A DNA stretch of 64,000 nucleotides from a virus, in IMG/VR virus record IMGVR_UViG_3300031963_000050, positions 28,244-92,243 of that record; one strand, written 5' to 3'. Both the position numbers and the translations under genes were made by a program. Positions 23,602 to 34,600 of the stretch are shown here, piece by piece; position 1 is the first letter of the stretch; each line of letters begins with the position of its first letter. The notes below the pieces were generated by a model. It saw only the letters and a list, made by a program, of their open reading frames with translations, did no database searches and was not told the DNA's origin.

Positions 23602-24840
23602 TTACCTAATCATTACGATAGCTTCAACAAAGCCTTCGCCATCAGTTGTTTTATCTTCTAAGGATCTACCGATCGTGTTAAATGCGTTTGCTTCACCTGA
23701 CTTAGCAGCACGAGCAATTCCTGACCCAGCACTAACAAGACGATCACCCTTCTTAATCTTTCCTGTAACCTTAACTTCAACTCTACCTGTGACCGCTACT
23801 GGAGGGTGAGTAGCGTCACTTCCTGCGCCTGCGTTCATTAAGTAAGCAGCAGTATTTGAGATAACACCAAATACGTCTTCTGATAGTTCATATTGAACCG
23901 CAGTAATTTCCTTTTCACCGCCCAACTGAACTACTGTTCCCGGTTCATATGAGGTATCTGCTTCAAAACGTTCCGCCAAGTCAGCGTAAGTAGCGTTTAG
24001 TCTTGATCCTGCACTCAATGTCCAGTTACCGGTAATTGTTCCGGGTGTAGTATTTGCGCCGGCGCTTAAGGTGCTGCCATTGAAAATAGTTGCGCCTCCA
24101 GCAGAACCTACGTTGCCAACATATGTTGGGATATAAGAAGCAACATTAGCATTGCTATATGTACCAGGGAACGAAAGGGGATCGCCGTTCGCATAGTAGT
24201 AATTGTCAGTTCTGATACCAATTGACCCTGCGCCGGTAATTACTAGATTACCACCAGTAACCCACATTGAAGTACCATTAACGCCGTTTGCGGTGCCTGC
24301 GCCGTTAGCAGTCCACACACCAGTTAATGTTCCATTTGTTGATTGAGACCCTGATGTGATAGAAGTTGTAGTTAAGCTTGCAATGCTAGTAGTTCCGCTT
24401 AAGTTGGCGTTAGCAATATTAGCTTGAGTTGATACTGTTAGATATCCAGCAGTTATTGCATTGGCAGAGATTGTGTTTACCACTGAAGCATTATTGGCTG
24501 AGAGATTTCCTGAAACAGAAACATTACCAAATGTTGTAGTACCGCCTGAGGCAGTTGAGGTTAGTGATAGCCAAGCTGCTGCGTTTGTAGTTCCGTCTGC
24601 GGGGCAAACATACAACGTGCTATTAGTAATATTGAACCAAAGCTGACCTCTGAGAGGGTTAGCAGGCGGGGTAGCTGCCGCAAAATTCTCAAGAATATGT
24701 ACCTGATTGGTATCTAGCGTTTGACCGTATCCAGCATAGTTTCTACCAGGTAGGCCAAGAGAGGTACTAGAAGTGTTAATAGTACCGTCGGCGATAGTAG
24801 TCAACACATTACCATCACTCTTGACAATCGTATAAGCCAT
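23602..24840 (-). CDS. Tail fibre, short form, tip with YADLAERFEAD domain
   Basis: The 412-residue product starts MAYTIVKSDGNVLTTIADGT, then LPGRNYAGYGQ. Residues 1 to about 280 match the start of the 869-residue fibre in the same order, including WVTGGNLVITG, GIRTDNYYYANG and GTITGNWTLSAGSRLN. The C-terminal part differs: YADLAERFEADTSYEPGTVV, LSEDVFGVISNTAAYLMN, VTGRVEVKVTGKIKKGDRLV. That block resembles a domain in marine phage fibres which I associate with peptidase G2-like self-cleaving domains, without being sure. GATAAATA (24870-24863) lies 22 bases before the ATG. It probably shares its baseplate attachment with the long fibre but presents another tip. Confidence 0.78.
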   Translation of the reverse strand: MAYTIVKSDGNVLTTIADGTINTSSTSLGLPGRNYAGYGQTLDTNQVHILENFAAATPPANPLRGQLWFNITNSTLYVCPADGTTNAAAWLSLTSTASGGTTTFGNVSVSGNLSANNASVVNTISANAITAGYLTVSTQANIANANLSGTTSIASLTTTSITSGSQSTNGTLTGVWTANGAGTANGVNGTSMWVTGGNLVITGAGSIGIRTDNYYYANGDPLSFPGTYSNANVASYIPTYVGNVGSAGGATIFNGSTLSAGANTTPGTITGNWTLSAGSRLNATYADLAERFEADTSYEPGTVVQLGGEKEITAVQYELSEDVFGVISNTAAYLMNAGAGSDATHPPVAVTGRVEVKVTGKIKKGDRLVSAGSGIARAAKSGEANAFNTIGRSLEDKTTDGEGFVEAIVMIR

Positions 24841-24862
24841 TTTAAAATTTCTCCGTTACGTT

Positions 24863-24870
24863 TATTTATC
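24863..24870 (-). promoter_or_regulatory. Late-promoter-like box GATAAATA
   Basis: The minus strand reads GATAAATA 22 bases before the short fibre ATG, one mismatch from T4 TATAAATA, followed by the SD GGAG. The same octamer lies before the gp6 gene and in the divergent spacer at 61501-61530. Confidence 0.4.
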
Positions 24871-24884
24871 TTACTTTGTTTTGC

Positions 24885-25259
24885 TTAGTTATTTGGTACA
24901 AACGGCCAATCAACGTCTTCTGGGTTGACAAACATTTGAGGAATATCTCTAAGTTGCTGTCTATATGCCGCCCATGCTTCTTTGTTTCCTGGAAAATCAG
25001 GAACCTGTGTATAGTCGCTTGCGTTTAGTAAACCATTACGCTTGAGTCGTACTGTCTCCCAAGTTACGATTTCTTCTTTGAGCTTTAGTACTAACTTTTC
25101 GTCTTCAACCACAAGCTGATTATTTTTATGATTGATTTCTTCAATATAAAGATCACGTTCTTCTTGAGTAATTTCAATACAATCCTCAGGAAGTGTGGGA
25201 TATTCTACAACTCCTGTATCATAAAAACCGGCTGTGCTTGGACTATAATAAATCGTCAT
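24885..25259 (-). CDS. Tail fibre assembly chaperone (phage tail assembly chaperone family)
   Basis: The 124-residue product begins MTIYYSPSTAGFYDTGVVEY (N-terminal fibre-binding part). A charged coiled-coil segment follows (EERDLYIEEINHKNNQL), then WETVRLKRNGLLNASDYTQV and EAWAAYRQQLRDIP, ending WPFVPNN. The W-x2-V-R-x2-R-x2-L-L-x2-S-D-x-T-Q pattern followed by W-x2-Y-R-x2-L-R-D is typical of tail-fibre assembly chaperones. It lies between two fibre genes, as expected for a protein that folds or trimerises the long fibre. SD AAGGA. Confidence 0.82.
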   Translation of the reverse strand: MTIYYSPSTAGFYDTGVVEYPTLPEDCIEITQEERDLYIEEINHKNNQLVVEDEKLVLKLKEEIVTWETVRLKRNGLLNASDYTQVPDFPGNKEAWAAYRQQLRDIPQMFVNPEDVDWPFVPNN

Positions 25260-25268
25260 AACTAATCC

Positions 25269-27878
25269 TTAATATCCTATCGCTATCCAACGTATTGTAA
25301 CAGCACTTCCGCCACCGTCTGTGCCGAAGAATGTCGTAAACCCGGTTGTAGTAGAATTGATTACTCCAGGGGCGCCCTGTGATCCGTCGAAGTTAGATGC
25401 AGTTGAACCGCTACACACGGCAACAGAGAATGAAGAAAATGCGATGGGATAGTTAATAAAGGTAGATGTTTGTCTGAATGCAGTTGCGGTACCGTACTGC
25501 ATCAATAATCCATTTGGAAGTCTAGTCCAACCTGAACTATTAGTGAAGTCACCCAGTGTGATAACATCTTGACCACCTCTAGTGAGTGAACCTGATACTG
25601 CGAGAGAGGTCAATGTGCCGACGCTTGTGATATTTGGCTGTGCTGACCCTAAGACCACGTTAGCTCTGTTTGAGGTTTCTGCGTTAGTTGCAAACGATGC
25701 AGTTCCTGCTGAGGTTGCTGACGTAGCAGTTGTTGCGGTAGTGGCAGTTGTGGCTGAAGTTGCTGTCGCCGCACTACCTGCTGTGGTTGCATATGTAGCA
25801 TTAGCTACAGTTCCGGTGACGTTTGCACCCGGAACGTTAGTTAACCCTAAGCCGCTTCCAATAAAGCGTCCGGCGGTAGTAGTTATGTTGCCACTTACAG
25901 TTAAGCTAGTTAATGTACCGACACTTGTAATATTAGGTTGTGCAGCAGTTGTTACTGTGGCTGCTGTATTTGCAGTTCCAGTAGGGGCCCAAGATAAGTT
26001 TCCTGATCCATCTGTGGAAAGAACAAAACCAGATGAGCCGCCGGCGATCTTCAAGTTTGCTATAGCGCCTAAAGATACGTTTGGTCCGGTAAATGATGCA
26101 TTGCCCGATACTACTAGTGAATTAAGAGTACCGAGACTTGTAATGTTAGGCTGGGCATTACCGGTTACAGTAATTGCGGTAGTAGCAGCACCCGCCGAAG
26201 CCCAACTTAATCCGCCCACGCCGTCAGTAGTTAGAACATATCCAGCTGAGCCACCGGTGATTCTGAGATTACCAACAGTTCCTAAGTTGACTAATTGCCC
26301 CGTAAATTGTGCGTTGCCGGAAACAGTCAAGTTTGCCAACGTTCCCAAACTTGTGATGTTTGGTTGACTTGCAGTAGTTAATGTACCGGTCAACAGACTA
26401 CCTCTGACAGTGCCTGAATTAGCATAAACGTTACCTGACGTAATATTACCGGTTACGTTAAGACTAGATAATGTTCCTAAGCTTGTAATGTTAGGCTGGG
26501 CATTATTAGTAACAGTCTGTGCAGTATTTGCAGCTCCGGTTGGTACCCAACTGAGAGCACCGGTGCCATCAGTAGACAATACCTGTCCAGCAGAACCGCC
26601 AGTTATTCTTACATTACTGTTTGATCCTAAACTTACTACTTCACCGGTAAACTGTGAGTTTCCTGATACGATCAATCCGGTCAATGTACCGACACTAGTA
26701 ATGTTGGGCTGGGCATTAACACGAACTGTGTTTGCAATGTCTGCTTGAGAAGCATTGGATGCATTATCTACAGTAGGGAACGTTCCTACTAAGTTAGCTA
26801 TGGGAATGTTATATAGTCCAGCAGCATTTCCTGCAAAGATACCGGTATTTGCAGTAATATTTGCAGCAGTAATGTTTCCATTTACTCCAAGTGAAGTTAG
26901 TGTGCCTAAACTAGTAATGTTGGGCTGTGCGTTCACTGAAACTGTATTAGCTACACCAGCAGTGTTTGCAAATTGTGCTATTAGTGCATTGCCTACAGTA
27001 CCGGTAACGTTAGCTCCATCTATTGCGGGTATTCCGTTCAATGATGAACCTGGGGAGAGAGTCCAGTTACCTACAATAGTTCCGTTAGTAGCACTTGAAC
27101 CAGCAGATAATACGTTGCCGTTAAAAGCTGTTCCGCTGTTAGGGAAACTGACATTGCCTGCATAAGTGGGCATGTATAGAGCTACATTAGTGTTGGTGTA
27201 GGTGCCGTCAAATGACACTGCAACGCCATTCGCCCACATATAATTATTAGTGCGAATACCTACAGTACCTGGGCCAGTAACAACTAAGTTACCGCCGGTG
27301 ACCCACAAACTAGTATTACTAACACCATTGATTGTACCTATACCATTAACAGTCCAAGCGCCGATCATGTTACCTAATGTGGGTCTTGTACCAGTTGTAA
27401 TGCTTCTAGTGTTTGCCTCACCAATGTATGCTACGGTAGCGATATTTGCTTCAGTGATATTGGCGTTGACATTTACCGTAAGATAATCTGTAATGATGTG
27501 ATTCGCTGTTACATCATTATCAATGTATGCATTATTAGCAGTAATGTCACCGGAAGCGTCAAGATCAGTTAGTTCTAGATTAACTAGCGGTGCAGAAAGT
27601 ACGCGGTACCAATTACTGAGATTGCTTTCACCATCAGATGGACAAATATACATCGTATCATCAGTGGTGTCAAAGAACAACTGCCCACGAATAGCATTTG
27701 CAGGTAGTGTACTATCTGCAAAGTTTTCTAGTGAACGGACAAAGTTGGTATCCATCACCTGACCATAGCCAGGATAGTTTCTACCAGGCAAGCTAAGAGG
27801 AGTGCTTGTGGTATTTACAATACCGTCGGGAATTGTCGTTAATACTGTACCATCAGTCCTTACTATAGTATATGACAC
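25269..27878 (-). CDS. Tail fibre, long form, with seven QPNITS repeats and IAIGY tip
   Basis: The start is GTG 27878 with SD GGAG 7 bases before it; the next residues, SYTIVRTDGTVLTTIPDG, match the ATG start of the short fibre. Of 869 residues, about 1-275 are shared with that fibre. A shaft follows with seven copies of AQPNITSxGTLxxLxVSGN (one reads SQPNITS), three of them linked by GGSAGxVLSTDGxGxLSW blocks. An Ala/Thr-rich stretch (TSATTATTATTATSATS) comes before GGQDVITLGDF. The end, GWTRLPNGLLMQYG then TIRWIAIGY, matches the gp53-like C-terminal receptor-binding domain of tail fibres. It probably forms a trimeric fibre that contacts the host receptor. Confidence 0.85.
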   Translation of the reverse strand: MSYTIVRTDGTVLTTIPDGIVNTTSTPLSLPGRNYPGYGQVMDTNFVRSLENFADSTLPANAIRGQLFFDTTDDTMYICPSDGESNLSNWYRVLSAPLVNLELTDLDASGDITANNAYIDNDVTANHIITDYLTVNVNANITEANIATVAYIGEANTRSITTGTRPTLGNMIGAWTVNGIGTINGVSNTSLWVTGGNLVVTGPGTVGIRTNNYMWANGVAVSFDGTYTNTNVALYMPTYAGNVSFPNSGTAFNGNVLSAGSSATNGTIVGNWTLSPGSSLNGIPAIDGANVTGTVGNALIAQFANTAGVANTVSVNAQPNITSLGTLTSLGVNGNITAANITANTGIFAGNAAGLYNIPIANLVGTFPTVDNASNASQADIANTVRVNAQPNITSVGTLTGLIVSGNSQFTGEVVSLGSNSNVRITGGSAGQVLSTDGTGALSWVPTGAANTAQTVTNNAQPNITSLGTLSSLNVTGNITSGNVYANSGTVRGSLLTGTLTTASQPNITSLGTLANLTVSGNAQFTGQLVNLGTVGNLRITGGSAGYVLTTDGVGGLSWASAGAATTAITVTGNAQPNITSLGTLNSLVVSGNASFTGPNVSLGAIANLKIAGGSSGFVLSTDGSGNLSWAPTGTANTAATVTTAAQPNITSVGTLTSLTVSGNITTTAGRFIGSGLGLTNVPGANVTGTVANATYATTAGSAATATSATTATTATTATSATSAGTASFATNAETSNRANVVLGSAQPNITSVGTLTSLAVSGSLTRGGQDVITLGDFTNSSGWTRLPNGLLMQYGTATAFRQTSTFINYPIAFSSFSVAVCSGSTASNFDGSQGAPGVINSTTTGFTTFFGTDGGGSAVTIRWIAIGY

Positions 27879-27895
27879 TTCCGCACTCCGTTCTT

Positions 27896-28516
27896 TTAAA
27901 TAGTTACTAGATTAGTTAAGCTTTGGATTCTAATTGTATAGTCAATTTGAATCTGTCTGTTCAATGATTTTTGCACCGGGTGGAATATAACGTGAGTCAA
28001 TAGTCTGGTGATCACGTTTCCGTTGCTATCAGTTCCATAATTAGCTAGTAGACCTAGCTCATCAAAGATGTATGTACTATCTGTTTGGGTGCTGTTATCA
28101 AACGCAGCTTGACCTGAAGGCTCGCCGTAATCTAACAAGCACTGCACAACGATATCTGTATAAAGATTTCCAGTAGTGTGGAAAACTGTCATCTTGTTAC
28201 GAGTAGGATCTAAGTTGAATACGCTCGTGTCATCTACGATCTTTTCGTAGGTTTGATTGTATAGTGCTGCATTCTGACCAGTTACGTTAGGAGGTAGATA
28301 TGTGATTACTCCGGTTTGGTCTACGCTGGCGCCGCCGTTGCCGAAAGCCATCTGATAGATTTCGCCATATCCACGACTACTTAGTGTGTCTGCGATAGCC
28401 TCAGACATATTTTCATAGTTAATGGCATTCTTTTTATCAACGAATACTTCCCCATTATTAGGGTCATATATTTTTAGAAAACCTTCAACATTGTATGACA
28501 GGTTAATAACTGACAT
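27896..28516 (-). CDS. Structural protein, 206 residues, fibre-attachment candidate
   Basis: The ATG shares a base with the upstream stop (TAATG). The product starts MSVINLSYNVEGFLKIYDPN and has FVDKKNAINYENMSEAIADT, LSSRGYGEIYQMAFGNGG, TVFHTTGNLYTDIVVQCLL and THVIFHPVQKSLNRQIQIDY. It is mixed alpha/beta with a beta-rich end and no signal. Its place between the giant baseplate gene and the fibre suggests an adaptor or wedge component. The N-terminal GFLKIYDPNNGEVFVDKK resembles the C terminus of the 50-residue protein upstream. Confidence 0.75.
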   Translation of the reverse strand: MSVINLSYNVEGFLKIYDPNNGEVFVDKKNAINYENMSEAIADTLSSRGYGEIYQMAFGNGGASVDQTGVITYLPPNVTGQNAALYNQTYEKIVDDTSVFNLDPTRNKMTVFHTTGNLYTDIVVQCLLDYGEPSGQAAFDNSTQTDSTYIFDELGLLANYGTDSNGNVITRLLTHVIFHPVQKSLNRQIQIDYTIRIQSLTNLVTI

Positions 28517-28668
28517 TAACTATCCCCTCTTTTCTGAACCAATACTTCGTTTGAAGTAGGGTCAAAAATCTTAACTCCAGAGGAAAAATAAAACCCGCCA
28601 ACTTCATTTGGTTTTCTATCAGCAGTTTGCTTAATTTTTCCTTCATTTATTGATTTATTTTTGCTCAT
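28516..28668 (-). CDS. Small protein, 50 residues, related to the N terminus of its neighbour
   Basis: ATG 28668-28666, TAA 28518-28516, joined to the next gene as TAATG, which supports translation. The product begins MSKNKSINEGKIKQTADRKP and ends with SGVKIFDPTSNEVLVQKRGD. The end parallels LKIYDPNNGEVFVDKKNA in the downstream protein, as if one were a duplicated short form of the other's first strand. GATAAATA (28680-28673) lies only 4 bases before the ATG, too close to serve this gene. Probably a small virion or adaptor protein. Confidence 0.6.
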   Translation of the reverse strand: MSKNKSINEGKIKQTADRKPNEVGGFYFSSGVKIFDPTSNEVLVQKRGDS

Positions 28669-28682
28669 GTTCTATTTATCTC

Positions 28683-31600
28683 TTAGGTATTTTGATTATT
28701 TAAGAAATCTGCTGGCACCGTTTCACTAATCTGTAACGGATCACCCTCTACTGTATTGTAAACCTTAGAGTTCCAAGTTTGATCGTAATATATATCATTC
28801 AATTTATTGGATGAAAGCAAACCATATACTCTACTGTATGTAGCTATGTATGGCTGTGCTGCCGTCCCGTTTACTCCTCTGCCTAATTCAGTTAGCGCAT
28901 TGTTTTCAAAATCTACGCTACCGAATCTGATTTCTTCACCGTTAATGTACACAGTGTTTCCTTCAAGGGTAGTAATAATCAACTCGTCTCCGAGATAAGT
29001 CAGATTCGGCGCTGTAATGTAGGCCCCAGGAACAATCTTGACATTGGGAGATAAGTCAATGAGAACAACACTTATTGCTTCTTGTGGTAAGAAGTTTCCT
29101 GTAGACTTGTTGAATACTCTAACATTAGCAATCAAGTTCTTGTCTGCGGTTAATCCGATATAATAGAATCCTGAGGTTGCAGCTGGTGTAGTGACATTCT
29201 GTACAACCTGACGAGTTACTTTAGTAACGTCATCAATGTAAATTGTTTCGCTGAGCGGGTATACAGGTTCAGTTAACCATGTAGTAATGTCAGGATTGAT
29301 ACGATATACCGTTCCCTCATTAACCTGATTCACAAAGTTGATGTAAATGTCTTCGTCGGGAGTTGCTGTAGGAATCATGCTAGTAATGATTACCTGATCA
29401 CCCGGCACGATTTCAGACAAAATGCTTACTTCGTTGAAGTCATTTACCCGTAGACTTGATGAAGGTACACGATAACCATTGATTGTTACCCAAAGTCTAT
29501 CTACATTGGTCTGTGCCCACTGAGTTAGATTTATACTTCCAGTATCATTAATTAATGTGACTGGATCACCGTATCTAGTTTCAGAAACAGTTATTGTGGT
29601 AGCATTTTCAATTGTCTTAATGTAGTATACAGTGCCTTGGTCTAATCCACCCATGAGAGCAGTTCCGTTATTAGTTTCAACCTGACTAAAGTATACCGGA
29701 GTTCCTACGAACAAGTCTTCGGTTGAACCCACAGTAATAAAGTTAGTGGTTACTGCGGTAGCGGTAGCGGTAGTAGTTGTGATGAAGAACAGACCCTGTC
29801 TCCATGTATAGCCGCCACCTGTGTAAGCCGAAATAGCAATGATTGGATCGTTGACTGCGGTTGGTGACGGGTCATATGGTTGAGCATAAATGTCAAACAC
29901 ATATGGATTTATAATCTTAGCATAGTATGTGTTATTGTTGAGTTGGGTAGATCCAGTTGTTCCGTCAATACGAACCAAAGTATTTTCTACTAAGTTATGC
30001 TCAATGTCTGTGGTTACTCGTACTGTTGGATTTCCACCAACAACGACTAGCATATTTCCAGGGCCGCCGCCAGCAGTTACTATCTGATTACCTTGATAAT
30101 CCTCAATCGTGAATGTAGTGCTATTGACAATAGAATCAACATAGTATACAGTTCCATCAGTTTCAATGTTTGCATCAAACGATGTTCCAAAGAACTGAAC
30201 AGGCTGACCAACTATAAACCCACTAGTGCTATCAACTGTAATTTCGTTGGGTGAACCACTAGTGGATGAAGACGCAGTTGTAGTTGCAATCGGCGGTGCA
30301 ATAGTATTGACAATGTTTGATATCGGGGCAACAGTCAAACCATTTGCCTGCAAGGTCATTGATCCAGAATCAGTAGTTACTGTAAATGGCAGTCCACCAA
30401 CGTCTTCTGAAATTACAAAGTCAGTAGAATTGATGATCTCTGTCACATAGTAAGTTTGACCAGCTACGATGCCACCGATCGTAGGTGCTGCAAAGATTAT
30501 TGAGTCATTGATATTTAATGAACTCGTGCTTCCAGATGACAATGTTAGGTAATCTAATACCTCATCATATGCAACTACACTTGGGGTATCTTGGTCATAC
30601 GTAATTACTGTTGGGGTATCTTGGTCATATGTGGCTTCAAAGTGTGTGGTTGAGCCCACAGTCAAGCTTATTAGGGATGAGCCTGGATTACCAGTAATAT
30701 TATACTGACTAGTTAGATATTGTCTGCTTGTATCATTATATGTCATTACTGATATGATAGTGCCATTTGCAGGAGGACTATTGAACAAGATGGTATTTGA
30801 AATTGAACTAATAGTATACTGTGACGCTGTAATTCTCACTCCATCAATTTCTACAATAGCATTTGTTGGATTGTCATATCCCACAAAGTTGTTAAGGTAG
30901 AACGATGCAGTTGAGCCATCACCGTTAAAGTATTGCACTTCTGGTAATGCATACCCATATTGTACTGGGCTTGTTTCTCCAAACAATGAGAACACAATAT
31001 AATCAACATCCGTGTTATACTGATTAGAAGCAAACACAATTTTTGCATGATTATCAGAGCGCCTACCGATTGCATAATCGTTAGTTACAAACGTGGTCGT
31101 GCCATTGAACTCTGTTAGAGCAAACTCAGGGCCGCCAAGTGTTTCTGAGATTGTGAATTCGTTGCCATCAAGAATGGATTTTATATAGTATCTTTGGAAT
31201 GGTACTAATGTACTAAACGTACCTTGACCAAACGTGATTGGTGTCCCTACAATCAACCCACTAGTAGTTCCTGTTGTTAATGCATTATTAGATGCTTTCG
31301 CACGAGTTACTAATCCGGTTGAACCAAATACTAGTTTTGTTCCATTGTGATCTACCACTGGGTCCGACCAAACAGATGCCGCGCCGTTTTGAATATTAGC
31401 AAACATTTCGCCTGTTGCGTTAGACAATTCTAGTGCAGGGCCAGCTTGTCCTGCAATAGAGTCATACACCGGTGAAATAATTATTGCGTTGGTAGCATAA
31501 CTGATAGACTTCACATAGTAAACTGTTTCTTCTTGTAGACCGCCGAAGGGAATTCCTTGGAACGTGATAGGACCGTTAAGAACAAAGTTAGTCACGCTGT

Positions 31601-34600
31601 CACAGAAAATTCTATCTGATACTGATTCTGTTTCGAATACACGAACGTTTAAGTTGTCAGTGCCAGGTCTTAGTACGCCGCTTCCAGCAAATATGCTAGC
31701 ACTGTAATTTGCGTTAACATAGATTTCATTGAATCCGGTTACAGAATCGGTTCTGATCGGGTTGGTATCGGTGCTAGCCTTGACTAGTTGATCTCCATTA
31801 CCAACTGCATACACATCAATTCTGAGCTTGTCAGCGACAGGGGTGAATGCTAACGGAGTGTCTAGCGTAATTGACTTGTTGATCCAATCAATAGTATATT
31901 CTGTTTCTGCAAGCGATGTTCCCAAATCAGTAGCACCATCAATTACCTGAACGTTAATGTGTGCAGGAACTTTCACCGCACCATCAAAGCTATATTCTAC
32001 CTGTTCTCCGTCAGTTGGTAATAACTCCAATGAAACTACTTCAAATCCGGTATGTCCGTATTCTACTACAGGCCAGTTTGTTCCGGGGCGGGTAGTAACT
32101 GTTATTGAAATGTTGTCGCTTACAACACCAGCAACTAATTCTTCCGGTGCATAGCCGAATGAGAAGTCAGCACCGACAACATCGTATTCTGTTTCTGGCA
32201 CAGTGAATACAGATGTAGCAGTCCAAGTAACACCTAAATCTTCGCTTACTAGAATTACGTTATTATCACCTACTATAGTAAATGACGAATCGTTGTCATT
32301 ATAAGCGATATTATTAAGATTTTGAGTTACCCCTGAATTTCTAACTGTCCATGTAATACCGTCAGGTGAAGTCTTGATCGTTCCTTCGTCGCCTGCTGTT
32401 ACCCAAACTCCGCCAGCGTAAATAATGCTTCTTAGTGTTGAAGGATTTGGATCTAGGGAATTATACTGATACATCTGTGTTTGCGGAGGAATAATGTCGC
32501 CACGAACAATATTTGCAGTACCTGTTCCTGACCCTGGACCAGTTGCAGTAAAGTTAATACCCACTGTATTGCTAGCTGCACCGATTAAAGTAAAATCTGT
32601 AGTACCTATGCTGGTGATTGTGTAAGTAGTACCATTAACAAATCCACCAGCAGTAATACTAACTAGTTCCTTAACAGCTCCGTCTAATGTATTAGATAAT
32701 GTTATTTGAGTACTTGACACAACTGACTTGACGTAGTATGTTGTTCCGGCAATAATCGTAGAGAATGATTTGTTGAATCTGACCGGAGTGCCTAATGCGC
32801 CACCAGTAAATCCAGCAGTATTTGTCACACTCAATACGTTGGTTGCTGAGTTTACGAAGAAACAGTTGACTTCGTTTAGACCTACCCAATCAATTCCGTT
32901 TTGAGTGTAGTATATTACACCGTTCTCACCTACAGCGATTATGTCAGCACCGTCGCTAGCAACTCCATAGAATCCTTTATCAGTTACAACAGGTGCCTGA
33001 GTCCAATTGATACTATCTGGGCTGTAGAAGAACAAGTTAATATCTACTAACTGTCCTATGCCACTAGAAAAGTCTGGCTCTTTACCCTTACCCACTGCAA
33101 TAAGTCCCATGCAATTAGTACCAGTAATTGGAGCTATTGCATTTAATTGATATTCGTATGCAGGATTAAAATCTGTTATCTTATCCCACAGATATGAATC
33201 TGTGCTGCGAAGTATGTTCTGACCTACTGCTACCCAAGCCTGACCCATTGAGCAATATGCTACTGAATTCAAAGGCATAGTCGCAACTGACAATGCAGTA
33301 GAAGGATCATTTGGCGTATAGTATCCGGTTGTTGTCCAAGAAATACCGTCAGTACTTCTATAGATAGGAGTTGCTGGGTTAGCAGAAGTCATTAAATAGA
33401 TTCCGCCCGCATATGTAATATCTGTCAAGTTGACAGGATTATTAGTTAGTCTGCCTACTCCCCAATTCTGATTATCTAAGCTTCCGATAATAGCACTATA
33501 TGTTGGTAGATTTGCGCTAGAGATATACTTTTCGCCATCGTATACGATGCCAGTAATATCTACCTCAGATGGGTAGAATGGCAAGTCAGACAACTGAGTA
33601 TCAAGAGGATACTGCTGGTTTGGTTGGAAAGCATTACCTAAATATGTAGAATTAGGATACGTGACACCCTCAAACAACTGTGTGAGGTCTACCCCAGGCA
33701 TGTCCACGGTAGGCTGATAGTATCCAATTACACGATCCATTGCATTCAATCTGCGATCACCTGAATCAAGCAACTCCCACTTACCGAAAATGAATTCGTC
33801 ATCGTTGTTAGAAATGACGCATTCATAAACTCTATTGTTAAACTTGACAATGCTCTGATTGAAGTAGAATGGTTCGGGCAGTAATGCGATGCTACCTAGC
33901 TTAGCCATCATAAAATCATCAGTAAATGTGATTCCAGAAACAATCGTACCTGCGTCATTTGGAGTGGTCGTTACTTGAGCAGTTGTAGAAGTTACATTGT
34001 ACAGATAGTATGTTTCACCGATATCAAATGCAGTAGGTATTGAACCGCTAAATGATACTGCATCATAATTACTGAATCCAGTTGTGTCTACTGTTAGTGT
34101 ATCGGTAGTAGAATTGGTAACTGTTGATTCAGTATATCCTACAAACGGGAAAGCAATGCCGCTAACCGGAACAGTCATCAATGAGTTGTTGTATACCGCC
34201 ACTGTATTTTCTGAGCGCACCTGTAGATAGTACTGCTGCGTTGATGCGGGAGGAGTACCGGTTCTTATTACAGATGTAATCCCGCCGTCATCATCTACTG
34301 TGTTAACCGTTAGTGTAATGTCGTTGGCCGGGGTTGTTCCGCCTACCTCAGTTCCGGAAACAGTAATCACATTGTTGATTGCAAAGCCTTCACCGGGATT
34401 AGTAATTATCGCAGTGTATCCACCCAACACATATGACAAACTGAATTCGGGAGTCCCAGTTATAAACTGAGTGAAGCTAGAAGAAGCTGAAGTATCATTA
34501 GTTAAAGCTACTGCACTTCCGCCCTTACTAGTAGATATGATGATGTATGGGTTACCATCACCCATCATAATACCGTTTGCGGTGGATAATGTCTTTGCTG

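Noticed and set aside
25582-27762. Several long plus-strand frames (up to 261 codons) opposite the long fibre
   Set aside because: They are Val/Pro/Ala-rich mirrors of the Ser/Thr/Gly repeat codons of the fibre and lack start signals.
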